Assembly: GCF_963975745.1 (NCBI RefSeq)
Contig: NZ_CAXBIB010000013.1
Location: 1-64,000 of the forward strand
Direction of reading: 5' to 3'
Length of the DNA stretch: 64,000 bases
Source of the DNA: Parvibaculum sp963975745
Lineage (GTDB): Bacteria; Pseudomonadota; Alphaproteobacteria; Parvibaculales; Parvibaculaceae
Shown here in pieces: positions 7,966-16,436 of the stretch. Under the pieces are notes generated by a model that searched no databases, was not told the origin of the DNA, and worked only from the letters and a program-made list of their open reading frames with translations. The translations under genes were made by a program, and so were the position numbers. Each line of letters opens with the position of its first letter. The first letter of the stretch is position 1.

Positions 7966-9165
7966 ATGTCTCAAAACCGTCAAGAAGCCGATCCCGTGGT
8001 CATTGTCAGCGCGGCACGCACGCCGATGGGCGGGTTTCAGGGTGCCCTGTCCGGTCTCACCGGGCCGGAACTCGGCGCGATCGCCGTCAAGGGCGCGGTC
8101 GGACGGGCCGGGATCGGTGCCGCCGAGGTCGATGAAGTGCTGATGGGCTGTGTGCTCTCGGCCGGCGCGAAGCAGGCGCCGGCACGTCAGGCGGCGCTCA
8201 AGGCGGGGCTGGACGAGAACACGCCTTGCACGACGGTCAACAAGATGTGCGGTTCGGGCATGAAGGCCGTGATGATGGCGCATGACGCGATCGTCGCGGG
8301 TCATGGAGATGTCATCGTGGCCGGCGGTCTCGAGAGCATGACCAACGCGCCCTATCTGCTGCCCAAGGCGCGCGGCGGCATGCGCCTCGGACATGCCGAG
8401 GTCAAGGATCACATGTTCCTCGACGGTCTCGAAGACGCCTATGAAGGCCGCCTGATGGGCTCCTATGCGGAGGACACCGCGCAGCACTATCAGTTCACAC
8501 GCGATGCGCAGGATGCCTATGCGATGGAGTCGCTGAAACGGGCGAAGAAGGCGGTCGAGGGCGGCAGCTTTGCGCCCGAGATCGTGGCGGTCAGCGCACC
8601 GGGCCGGAAGGGTGCCGTCGAAGTCGCGCAGGACGAGCAGCCGCTGACGGCGGATGCGTCGAAAATCCCGACGCTGAAGCCCGCCTTTGCGAAGGACGGT
8701 ACGGTGACGGCGGCCAATTCAAGTTCAATTTCGGACGGCGCCGCGGCGCTTGTGTTGATGCGGCTGTCGGAGGCCGAAAGGCGTGGCCTGACGCCGCTTG
8801 CCGCCATTCGCGGTCATACAATGCATGCACAGGCGCCGGCCTGGTTTTCGACCGCGCCGGTCGGTGCGATCTCAAAGCTGATGGAGCGCACCGGCTGGAG
8901 CGCAAAAGACGTTGATCTCTGGGAGGTCAACGAGGCTTTTGCCGTCGTCGCGATGGCCGCGCTGAAGGAGCTCAATCTAAGTCACGACAACATGAACATC
9001 TATGGCGGCGCCTGTGCACTTGGCCACCCGATCGGCGCATCGGGCGCGCGTATTCTGGTCACACTGCTCAACGGACTGAAGCAGACCGGCGGCACACGCG
9101 GCATCGCCTCGCTCTGCATCGGCGGCGGCGAGGCGACGGCGCTTGCTGTCGAGACGCTGGCCTAG
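7966..9165 (+). CDS. Acetyl-CoA C-acetyltransferase (thiolase)
   Basis: The enzyme condenses two acetyl-CoA to acetoacetyl-CoA or cleaves 3-ketoacyl-CoA. The 399-residue protein has all catalytic residues: nucleophile C95 in NKMCGSGMK, NEAF (322-325), H354 in GGACALGHPIGASGAR and C384 in CIGGGEA. The length and the closely spaced M residues after C95 fit the biosynthetic class II type (PhaA/AtoB) or a short-chain beta-oxidation thiolase. No reductase or polymer gene is adjacent, so the pathway is not fixed by context. It ends one base before the convergent NTF2-like gene. Confidence 0.93.
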   Translation: MSQNRQEADPVVIVSAARTPMGGFQGALSGLTGPELGAIAVKGAVGRAGIGAAEVDEVLMGCVLSAGAKQAPARQAALKAGLDENTPCTTVNKMCGSGMKAVMMAHDAIVAGHGDVIVAGGLESMTNAPYLLPKARGGMRLGHAEVKDHMFLDGLEDAYEGRLMGSYAEDTAQHYQFTRDAQDAYAMESLKRAKKAVEGGSFAPEIVAVSAPGRKGAVEVAQDEQPLTADASKIPTLKPAFAKDGTVTAANSSSISDGAAALVLMRLSEAERRGLTPLAAIRGHTMHAQAPAWFSTAPVGAISKLMERTGWSAKDVDLWEVNEAFAVVAMAALKELNLSHDNMNIYGGACALGHPIGASGARILVTLLNGLKQTGGTRGIASLCIGGGEATALAVETLA

Positions 9166-9166
9166 C

Positions 9167-9562
9167 TCAGGCGGCGGCCTTGCCGAGCGATGCCTTCACA
9201 TGTTCGGCCAGCGCAATCAGGCCGTTCAGGGGGCGGATCAGGACCTCGATGTGGCTCATGCGGCCGTCAGCATCGACGGTGATGCGGTCGATGCCCTTCA
9301 GCTTCGTATCGCCGATACGGGATTCAAATTCGAGAATGATCTCGTTGCCGTCGACCCATTCCTTCGTATAGGTGAAATCCTCGAAGCCGTCGGTCACGGC
9401 CGTCAGAATGGCCATCACATAATCCTTCGATGTCTTCGGCTTGTAGAAGGCGGGCGAAGAGATCGTCGCGCCGTCGGCGACAAGGGTCTGCAGCAGCGCC
9501 GGGTCGTGGCTCTCGACATAGGCATACCAACGGGTCAGAAAGGCTTGGGCTGGTGCGGTCAT
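9167..9562 (-). CDS. NTF2-like / SnoaL-like small protein
   Basis: The 131-residue protein has the cone-shaped NTF2-like pattern: an N-terminal helix FLTRWYAYVESHDPALLQTL, then ATISSPAFYKPKTSKDYVMAIL, and beta strands EWVDGNEIILEFESRI and RITVDADGRMSHIEVLIRPL. Relatives include steroid isomerase-like and polyketide-cyclase-like enzymes as well as non-enzymatic binders, so no reaction is assigned. GGAGG precedes the ATG. It shares a 58-base divergent promoter with the DUF1489 gene, and that gap holds a perfect palindrome. Confidence 0.75.
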   Translation of the reverse strand: MTAPAQAFLTRWYAYVESHDPALLQTLVADGATISSPAFYKPKTSKDYVMAILTAVTDGFEDFTYTKEWVDGNEIILEFESRIGDTKLKGIDRITVDADGRMSHIEVLIRPLNGLIALAEHVKASLGKAAA

Positions 9563-9583
9563 CGGATCCTCCGGCGCGGTTGT

Positions 9584-9598
9584 TATAACAGTGTTATA
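9584..9598. promoter_or_regulatory. Operator-like palindrome between divergent genes
   Basis: TATAACA-G-TGTTATA is a perfect 15-base palindrome. It overlaps a second perfect palindrome TGTTATAACA (9581-9590). It sits midway in the 58-base gap between the NTF2-like and DUF1489 genes, where a repressor dimer could control both. The regulator is unknown. Confidence 0.5.
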
Positions 9599-9620
9599 GA
9601 GTTGGGAGTTTCCTGCGTCA

Positions 9621-10055
9621 ATGCCTCTTCACCTGATCAAGCTCTGTGTCGGCGCTGACGATATTGCGGATCTTGCCACCTGGCAGGAAGCGCGGCTGGC
9701 GGAGATGAAGAAGCGCAAGCAGCCCCAGACACTCGTCCATGTCACGCGAATGACGCCGAAGCGCGCCGATGAGATTCTGGCTGGCGGGTCGCTTTACTGG
9801 GTCATGAAGGGCGTGATCCGATGCCGCCAGCGGCTGATCGGCATTGAACCATTCAAGGACGGGGAAGGCGTCAAACGCTGCCGCCTTGTGCTCGACCGCG
9901 AGATCGTTCCTACCCGGCGGCAGGAGCGGCGCGCCTTTCAAGGGTGGCGCTACTTCGATCCGAAAGACGCGCCACCCGACGTCCGGCGGGGCGCGGCGGA
10001 CGACGACATGCCCGAGGAGATGCGGCGCGAACTGGAAGATCTCGGATTGCTCTAG
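9621..10055 (+). CDS. DUF1489 family protein
   Basis: The 144-residue protein is typical of the alphaproteobacterial DUF1489 family: it opens with MPLHLIKLCVGADDIADLATW, continues with HVTRMTPKRADEILAGGSLYWVMKGVIRCRQ, and ends with a block GWRYFDPKDAPPD and an acidic C-terminus. No function is known and no catalytic motif is visible; the family is basic in its first half and may bind nucleic acid. The start ATG is family-like although the Shine-Dalgarno sequence is weak. Confidence 0.85.
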   Translation: MPLHLIKLCVGADDIADLATWQEARLAEMKKRKQPQTLVHVTRMTPKRADEILAGGSLYWVMKGVIRCRQRLIGIEPFKDGEGVKRCRLVLDREIVPTRRQERRAFQGWRYFDPKDAPPDVRRGAADDDMPEEMRRELEDLGLL

Positions 10056-10129
10056 CGACCTGCCCGCAAGGGCGGGTGACAGACTTCCCCATGTGTGGTG
10101 GGCTGGAGAAAACAAGTCAGGGGAGAGAC

Positions 10130-11026
10130 ATGCGCCGCGACATTGAATTCAAGACTGAGGATGGGGTGTCGCTACGCGGCTGGTTCTATCCCGCGAAAGG
10201 TGTGACAGGTCCGGCGCCGGTCGTCGTCATGGCACATGGGTTTTCGGCCGTGAAGGAGATGTATCTCGACGATTTTGCCACCTTTTTTGCCGAGGCCGGC
10301 ATTGCGGCGCTGGTTTATGACCACCGCAATCTCGGTGCGAGCGACGGCAGTCCGCGCGGGCACATCGATCCGCGGCAGCAGATCGACGGCTACCGGGACG
10401 CGATCACCCATGCGCAAACGATGAAGGAAGTCGATCCGAACCGTATCGGCATCTGGGGATCGAGCTATTCCGGCGGACATGTGCTGGTGGTTGCCGCCAT
10501 CGACCGGCGCGTCAAATGCGTGATTGCGCAAGTGCCATTGGTGGCCGGGCTCGAGAGTGCGCGGCGTCTCATTCGCGGCGATCACTGGAAGGCCTTGCGG
10601 GCGGCCTTCGATGCCGACCGCCTGGCGCGGATGGGCGGCGCCGCGCCGGCCCGCATGCCCGTGACGGGTCCTGAGGGCGAGCCTTCGGCTCTGCCGACCG
10701 CCGATACATGGGAGTTTTTCACAGCCTTTGCCAAGGAGCGCCAGACATCGTGGCAGAATGATGTGACGCTGCAATCGGTCGAGCTCTTCACCGAATATGA
10801 ACCCGGCATCTACATTCCGCGCATTTCACCGACACCGCTGCTGATGGTCGGTGCGCTCGAAGACCACCTGACGCCTTTCGACATGACGGCGGCCGCCTAC
10901 GAGACGGCCCTGGAGCCGAAGAAATTCCTGGCGCTCCCTTGCATGCATTTCGAGGCGTATACGGGCGATATGTTCAGGCTGTCGGCGCCGGTGCAACGGG
11001 ACTGGCTGACCGCGCATCTGCGGTGA
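10130..11026 (+). CDS. Alpha/beta hydrolase (dienelactone hydrolase / acyl-peptidase-like)
   Basis: The protein has 298 residues from the ATG that follows GGGGAGAG; the open frame extends further upstream without a ribosome site. It has MAHGFSAVKEMYLDDFA (oxyanion region), YDHRNLGASDG, the nucleophile motif GSSYSGG (S112), the acid in VGALEDHLTP and the histidine in CMHFEAY. Relatives in this group include uncharacterised secreted or cytosolic esterases and S9-like hydrolases. No signal peptide is present, so it is cytoplasmic. Its stop codon lies four bases from that of panC, which converges on it. Confidence 0.83.
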   Translation: MRRDIEFKTEDGVSLRGWFYPAKGVTGPAPVVVMAHGFSAVKEMYLDDFATFFAEAGIAALVYDHRNLGASDGSPRGHIDPRQQIDGYRDAITHAQTMKEVDPNRIGIWGSSYSGGHVLVVAAIDRRVKCVIAQVPLVAGLESARRLIRGDHWKALRAAFDADRLARMGGAAPARMPVTGPEGEPSALPTADTWEFFTAFAKERQTSWQNDVTLQSVELFTEYEPGIYIPRISPTPLLMVGALEDHLTPFDMTAAAYETALEPKKFLALPCMHFEAYTGDMFRLSAPVQRDWLTAHLR

Positions 11027-11030
11027 GGTG

Positions 11031-11897
11031 TCAAACCGGCATATTGTCGATCAGGCGGGTCCTGCTGATTTTTGCGGCGACCAGGATACGAGCCGGCGAG
11101 GTCGGGTGACCGGATGGGAATTCCGCCAGAGAGGCAGCATCGCGAATTTCCAGATAGTCGATCTGGTTGAAGCCGAGCGCCAGAATGCGCGCCGCTCCGG
11201 CCCTTGTTGCTTCCGTAATGGGTATTCCACTGGAGACGCTTGCGGCTGTTTCCTTGAGTATCACATTGAGTTGCCCTGCAGCCTTGCGTTCGTCCGGCGT
11301 CAGGTAGACGTTGCGCGATGACATGGCGAGGCCGTCGGCTTCGCGCATGATCGGGCCACCGAGAATTTCGACCGGAATGTCGAGATCGGCGACCATGCGG
11401 CGGATCACAGCCAGTTGCTGCCAGTCCTTTTCGCCGAAGATCGCGACATCGGCCTGTGCCCGCAGGATCAGCTTGGCAACGACGGTTGCAACACCGGCAA
11501 AATGCGTCGGGCGGAAGGTGCCCTCAAGCGGTTCGGCGACGCCGGTCAGCGAAATCGTTGTCGAGAATCCGTCCGGATACATGTCGCCGGCATCGGGTGC
11601 GAAGATCAGGTCAGCCTTGCCTGCAAGCCTTGCCGCGTCGGCGGCCTCGGTGCGGGGGTAGGCCGAGAAATCTTCATGCGGTGCGAACTGGGTCGGGTTG
11701 ACGAAGACCGAGACGACAACACGGTCGGTCTTTTTCCGGGCAAGGTCGACCAGCGACAGATGGCCTTCATGCAGCGCGCCCATGGTCGGCACCAGCGCGA
11801 CTGTTTCGCCCATTTTCCGCCATTCGGCGACGGTAGCGCGCAGATCCGCTGCTGTGCGGGCGACGGGAATGTCGTGGCTGGTTGTGTCGAGCGGCAT
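11031..11897 (-). CDS. panC: Pantoate-beta-alanine ligase PanC
   Basis: PanC joins pantoate and beta-alanine with ATP to form pantothenate, the CoA precursor. The 288-residue protein has the HIGH-type site PTMGALHEGHLSLV, FVNPTQFAPHEDF, PLEGTFRPTHFAGVATVV, IFGEKDWQQLAVIRRMV and SSRNVYL, all conserved in the adenylate-forming family. Length is normal. It stands alone here; panB and panD are not in the window. Confidence 0.96.
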   Translation of the reverse strand: MPLDTTSHDIPVARTAADLRATVAEWRKMGETVALVPTMGALHEGHLSLVDLARKKTDRVVVSVFVNPTQFAPHEDFSAYPRTEAADAARLAGKADLIFAPDAGDMYPDGFSTTISLTGVAEPLEGTFRPTHFAGVATVVAKLILRAQADVAIFGEKDWQQLAVIRRMVADLDIPVEILGGPIMREADGLAMSSRNVYLTPDERKAAGQLNVILKETAASVSSGIPITEATRAGAARILALGFNQIDYLEIRDAASLAEFPSGHPTSPARILVAAKISRTRLIDNMPV

Positions 11898-11991
11898 GAC
11901 GGCCTCCTGAAATCGCGCGCAACATAGCCGCAGGTTCTGGCGGCATCAATTGCCCACTGGTTTCAACCGTTTAGGGCACTAGATTGAGACG

Positions 11992-12282
11992 ATGAACAAG
12001 ATTCTCGCCGTCACGCTCATTGTCTTCGCGACCTGTCCGGCCGTTGCCGAAACCTCAATCGTCGGCGACGTATCGCCACCCGAGGTCATCGAGGGCGCGG
12101 CGCCACGGGTCGCGCCGCTCAAGACCTGGGTACCCGGGCATCAGAGCCAGCATGGCGGCTGGATCGCGCCCTACGAGAAGGAAGGCGGGCCCTTGCCGCT
12201 AGCGCCCGGCCGAAAGCCGCAGGGCTATGCGCCCGGCCATCACGATGCACAGGGCGGTTGGGTGCCCGGACATCCGGAGTGA
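11992..12282 (+). CDS. Small secreted protein with PGH...GGW repeats
   Basis: The 96-residue product has a signal peptide (about 1-19, ending AVA) and then a Pro/Gly-rich tail with a repeated pattern: WVPGHQSQHGGWIAP, YAPGHHDAQGGW and WVPGH. This resembles the WVPGHW units of YXWGXW-type repeat proteins, which are secreted and of unknown role; clustered His may bind metal. There is no membrane segment after the signal. It converges on the alcohol dehydrogenase with a six-base gap and has no obvious operon partner. Confidence 0.65.
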   Translation: MNKILAVTLIVFATCPAVAETSIVGDVSPPEVIEGAAPRVAPLKTWVPGHQSQHGGWIAPYEKEGGPLPLAPGRKPQGYAPGHHDAQGGWVPGHPE

Positions 12283-12288
12283 TCTCTG

Positions 12289-13467
12289 TCAGGCGAGCCG
12301 ACCCTCGATCGCCCGCGCGAAGAGGTCTTCGTATACGGGTACGCTCATCGGCAGCGGGTTGCCGCCCGTGCAGGGGTCTTCCAGGGCCATGGCCGCGAGC
12401 TGCGGGATGATGCCGCTGTCGACGCCGATATCGTTGAGCGTATTCGGGATGCCGATTTCCTCACGCAAGGCCAGAACCCAGTCGACGAAGCCATTGAAAC
12501 TGCGGTCTTTCAGCCCGAGATAGTTGGCGGCAGCGACAATCTTTTCCTCGATTGCCTTGCGGTTGTGAAGCAGTACATAAGGCATCACCACGGCGTTGGT
12601 GAGGCCGTGATGGGTGCCGCGCAATGACGAGCAGGGGTGGCTCATCGCATGCATCGAGCCGAGTCCCTTCTGGAACGCCGTCGCACCCATCGAGGAGGCG
12701 GCCAGCATGAAGGATCGGGCCTCGACATTGCTGCCGCGCTTGACCGCTTCGGGGAGCCATTCCTTGCAGAGGCGCATGCCTTCAAGCGAAACGCCCTGCG
12801 CCAGCGGGTGCCAGAAAGGCGCGCAATAGGCTTCCAGATTGTGAGAGAGAGCGTCCATACCGGTCGCCGCCGTGATATTCGGCGGCAGGCCGATGGTCAG
12901 CTCGGGGTCGCAGATCACATCAACCGGCATCATCTTCGGATGGAAGATGATTTTCTTGGTGTGATCGCGTTCGTTGGTGATGACTGCGGCCCGGCCGACT
13001 TCCGAGCCGGTTCCGGCGGTGGTCGGCACAGCGACTACGGGCGCGATTCCGTTGGGATCTGCCCTGGTCCACCAGTCCTCGCGATCCTCATAGTCCCACA
13101 TGGGGCGCGTCTGTCCCGACATGAAGGCAACGGCCTTGCCGGCATCCATGGCGCTGCCGCCACCGAACACGATGACGCCGTCATGTTTGCCGCGCTGGAA
13201 GGCCTTCAGGCCAGCCTCAACATCGGCGCCGACGGGATTGGGGTGAACATCGGCAAAAAGGGCACCGGCGAGGCCATTCTTTTCGAGGAGAGCCAGCGCC
13301 TCGGCAATCATCGGCAGCGGCTTCAGGCCCGGATCGGTGACCAGTAGTGGCCGCTCAATTCCGGCCGCACCGCAGGCTTCGGCCAGTTCCTTGATGCGGC
13401 CAGCGCCGAAACGCATCTTGGTCGGGAAATTCCAGTTGCCCGTGAGGCTTGGATAAGCGTCGATCAT
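12289..13467 (-). CDS. Iron-containing alcohol dehydrogenase
   Basis: The 392-residue NAD(P)-dependent dehydrogenase belongs to the group III (Fe) family. It has the nucleotide loop VIVFGGGSAMDAGKA, the metal region GMDALSHNLEAYCAPFWHPLA and GLGSMHAMSHPCSSLRGTHHGLTNAVVMP with the ligand histidines. It interconverts an alcohol and an aldehyde. It is the third gene of a three-gene operon: its ATG overlaps the stop of the aldehyde dehydrogenase (ATGA). Context suggests an amine-derived alcohol or aldehyde as substrate. Confidence 0.9.
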   Translation of the reverse strand: MIDAYPSLTGNWNFPTKMRFGAGRIKELAEACGAAGIERPLLVTDPGLKPLPMIAEALALLEKNGLAGALFADVHPNPVGADVEAGLKAFQRGKHDGVIVFGGGSAMDAGKAVAFMSGQTRPMWDYEDREDWWTRADPNGIAPVVAVPTTAGTGSEVGRAAVITNERDHTKKIIFHPKMMPVDVICDPELTIGLPPNITAATGMDALSHNLEAYCAPFWHPLAQGVSLEGMRLCKEWLPEAVKRGSNVEARSFMLAASSMGATAFQKGLGSMHAMSHPCSSLRGTHHGLTNAVVMPYVLLHNRKAIEEKIVAAANYLGLKDRSFNGFVDWVLALREEIGIPNTLNDIGVDSGIIPQLAAMALEDPCTGGNPLPMSVPVYEDLFARAIEGRLA

Positions 13468-14858
13468 TTTGTGCTGGTTCTCAGGTGATAGCTCTTGGGG
13501 CGCGTCAGGCTTTCATAGCCGACACGTGACAATGTCGCGCCCCGGCCCGTATCCTTGACGCCGGTCCATGCAAGGGCAGGATCAAGATAGTCGCAGCGAT
13601 TGAGGAAGAACGTACCGGTGTCGATGCGTTCACCAATCCTTTCGCCGGTCTCCACGTCCTCTGTCCATACCGATGCCGTCAGTCCGTAGGGACTGTCGTT
13701 CATCAATTCAACGGCTTCTTCGTCCGACGAGACCTTCATGATGCCAATCACGGGGCCGAAGGTTTCCTCGCGCATAACATCCATCTGATGGTTGACGTCA
13801 ACGAGTACCTCGGGGCCGAGATAGGGGGATCCGGGCTTGGATGCCGGGAAATGGCTCTCGCCGATCAATGCCTTGGCACCACTGCGAACGGCCTGGGCGA
13901 TCTGGCCACGCACGAAGGTGGCCGCCGACGTGCGGACCATCGGGCCGATCGTCGTTTCCGGATCGAGCGGGTTTCCCAGCTTGTATTTTCGTGTCAGATC
14001 GACGAATCCCTCGACGAAATCGTCATAGACGTCGGCATGGACATAGAGCCGCTCCTTGCCGCAGCAGGACTGACCGGAATTGAAGAATGCACCGTCGACC
14101 AGGTTTTCGACCGCAAAGGGCAGGTTGGCATCGGCGCGCACATAGGCTGGATCCTTGCCACCAAGCTCAAGACCAATGCCGATGAAGCGGTCGACGGCTG
14201 CCCTCACGACGGCGCGACCGCCGGCGACCGAGCCTGTAAACTGCACGAAATCGACGCGCGGATCGCCGATGGTCCTTTCGGTCATTTCATGGCTCATGTG
14301 GATTGCCTGAAAGAGGCCATCCGGAGCGCCAGCCTTTTCGAAGGCCATGGCAAAGCGCTCGGCACAAAGCGGTGTCTGGCCGGAATGTTTCAGGATGATC
14401 GCATTGCCGGCCATGACGGCCGGCACAACCGAATTGACGGCGATCAGGTAGGGATAATTCCAGGCGGCGACCGCAAGCACGGTCCCTACGGGCTCGCGTC
14501 GGACCCAACGGCGGAAGCCCTCCTTCGGACCGGCATCGATGTCGGCCAGCGTTTCCGGGGCGATCGCGATCATGTAGCGGGCGCGCTCTTCAAATCCGCG
14601 CAACTCGCCGGCGCCGTAGGCTACCGGCCGGCCCATTTGCCAGGCCAGCTCAGGGACAATCTCGTCCTTCATGGCGACAAAGGCTTCTATGAAACGGTTG
14701 CAGAGCGCCGCGCGTTCGGCGATTGGCACCAGCTTCCATGCGGCCTGCGCCGCACGTGCCGCGTTCAACGCGCCGTCAATTTCCGTCCATGTCGCCAGAG
14801 GGCGTTCGACATAGACACTTCCGTCGACCGGAGAAATGACTTTCAGTGTGCCGCTCAT
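13464..14858 (-). CDS. Aldehyde dehydrogenase family protein
   Basis: NAD(P)-dependent oxidation of an aldehyde to an acid. The 464-residue protein has VLAVAAWNYPYLIAVNSVVPA, QFTGSVAGGRAV, the base Glu in GLELGGKDP, the nucleophile Cys in FFNSGQSCCGKERLY and the cofactor segment REETFGPVIGIMKV. The ATG at 14858 overlaps the stop of the glutamine-synthetase-like gene (ATGA); the frame is open ten codons further up, but coupling favours this start. Together with the flanking genes it looks like a PuuC-like step acting on a gamma-glutamyl aldehyde. Confidence 0.92.
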   Translation of the reverse strand: MSGTLKVISPVDGSVYVERPLATWTEIDGALNAARAAQAAWKLVPIAERAALCNRFIEAFVAMKDEIVPELAWQMGRPVAYGAGELRGFEERARYMIAIAPETLADIDAGPKEGFRRWVRREPVGTVLAVAAWNYPYLIAVNSVVPAVMAGNAIILKHSGQTPLCAERFAMAFEKAGAPDGLFQAIHMSHEMTERTIGDPRVDFVQFTGSVAGGRAVVRAAVDRFIGIGLELGGKDPAYVRADANLPFAVENLVDGAFFNSGQSCCGKERLYVHADVYDDFVEGFVDLTRKYKLGNPLDPETTIGPMVRTSAATFVRGQIAQAVRSGAKALIGESHFPASKPGSPYLGPEVLVDVNHQMDVMREETFGPVIGIMKVSSDEEAVELMNDSPYGLTASVWTEDVETGERIGERIDTGTFFLNRCDYLDPALAWTGVKDTGRGATLSRVGYESLTRPKSYHLRTSTK

Positions 14859-16222
14859 CCGCGTTCGAAGCCTCTCTTCAGTTCCCAATCGGTAACCCGA
14901 CGGTCATACTCAAATTGTTCCCAGCGGCCGGTGTGCAGGTAGTGTTCCACGACATCATCGCCGAGCGCGGTACGCAGCGTATCGGACTTTTCCAGTTCGG
15001 TCAGGGCGTCGCGGAGGTTCTTCGCAAGCGACGGAATGCCGCTGCTCACATAGGCGTCTCCGGAAAATTCCGGCTCCAGAGCCATTTTTTTCTCGACGCC
15101 GTCAAGGCCGGCCGCCAATAGCCCGGCATAAGCCAGATAGGGGTTCAGGTCGGCGCCGCCAATTCGGCATTCGATGCGCAGACTCTTGCCGTGGCCGCAC
15201 ATGCGGAAGCCTGCCGTCCGGTTGTCGTTGGACCAGACGATATTGGTGGGCGCGAAGGAGCCGTTGACGAAGCGCTTGTACGAGTTGACCTGCGGCGCAA
15301 GAAAATAGGTCAGTTCGCGGGCATGAGCCAACTGGCCGGCCAGAAATTGCTGACAAAGCTCGGACATGCCATGCGGCTTTGCGTTTGGGTCGTGAAAGCG
15401 CGCTTCCTTCGCTGCCTCGTCCCATAGCGACATGTGGATGTGGCAGGACGAACCAGCCTGCTCGTAATTCCATTTGGCCATGAAGGTGACAGCCTTGCCA
15501 TGGAGCCAGGCAATTTCCTTGATGCCGTTCTTGAGGATGGTGTGCCGGTCGGCCATCTCGAGCGCCTCGGCATAGCGGACGTTGATTTCCTCCTGGCCCG
15601 GGCCCCATTCGCCCTTCGAATTCTCGACCGGAATGCCCGCGCCTTCCAGTCCGTTGCGAATGGCGCGCATGATGCCCTCCTCTTTCGAGGTCGCGAGCAC
15701 ATGATAGTCCTCGATGTACCAACTGGCTGTCTTGAGCCCCTGATAGCGTTTTTCGTGCGCTGCCTCGTAGGTATCGTCGAAGAGGTAGAATTCCAGCTCC
15801 GACGCGGTGAAGGCTTTCATCTTCATGGCAGCGACACGCTTCAACTGCTTTTTCAGGATGGCGCGCGGCGCGTGAGGCACGTCCTCACCATGATGGTCGA
15901 GCGTATCGCAGAGCACGAGCGCCGTTGCCGGCAGCCACGGAATACGGCGCAACGTTGCGAGATCGGGCTTCAGCACGAAGTCGCCATAGCCCTGCGCCCA
16001 GCTTGCCGCCTTGTAGCCCGGCACGGGCTCCATATCGGTGTCGACGGTCAGGAGGTAGTTGCAGGCATGCGTCTCGTGGACGGCGGTATCGAGAAAATAT
16101 CCCGCCGCCATGCGCTTTCCCACCAGACGCCCCTGCATGTCCGGCATGGCCATGACGACGGTGTCGATTTCGCCCGAGGCGACGAGGTCGGAAAGCTTGT
16201 CGAGCGTGAGCATGCCGTTCAT
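14855..16222 (-). CDS. Glutamine synthetase family protein (gamma-glutamyl-amine ligase type)
   Basis: The 455-residue protein belongs to the GS-like ligases rather than GlnA: it has ASELEFYLFDD, GQEEINVRYAEALEMADRH, FMAKWNYEQAGSSCHIHMSLWD, APTNIVWSNDNRTAGFRMCG and RIECRIGGADLNPYLAYAGLLAAGLDG. The adenylylation Tyr loop of GlnA (NLYDLP) is absent. Such enzymes, for example PuuA, attach glutamate to an amine before oxidation. It is the first gene of an operon with an aldehyde dehydrogenase and an iron alcohol dehydrogenase. GGAG lies nine bases before the ATG. The true amine is not known. Confidence 0.88.
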   Translation of the reverse strand: MNGMLTLDKLSDLVASGEIDTVVMAMPDMQGRLVGKRMAAGYFLDTAVHETHACNYLLTVDTDMEPVPGYKAASWAQGYGDFVLKPDLATLRRIPWLPATALVLCDTLDHHGEDVPHAPRAILKKQLKRVAAMKMKAFTASELEFYLFDDTYEAAHEKRYQGLKTASWYIEDYHVLATSKEEGIMRAIRNGLEGAGIPVENSKGEWGPGQEEINVRYAEALEMADRHTILKNGIKEIAWLHGKAVTFMAKWNYEQAGSSCHIHMSLWDEAAKEARFHDPNAKPHGMSELCQQFLAGQLAHARELTYFLAPQVNSYKRFVNGSFAPTNIVWSNDNRTAGFRMCGHGKSLRIECRIGGADLNPYLAYAGLLAAGLDGVEKKMALEPEFSGDAYVSSGIPSLAKNLRDALTELEKSDTLRTALGDDVVEHYLHTGRWEQFEYDRRVTDWELKRGFERG

Positions 16223-16436
16223 TCGGATGGACTCCTCGGGGTTGCCACTTCAGGGGAGCGGCGGAGATTTTCTCGAATGACATTGCCCGCCGACCGCGTG
16301 GAAGAGTTTAGCCGTACGGGTGGGGGGGACCGCAAGTGCGGCGCGGAGGACTGCCCACTCATTGGCACAGTTGACGCTTCCGGCCGCACTACTCACACTC
16401 CGATCGCGATTCGAATGGCTGGATTTGTGGGGGCAT

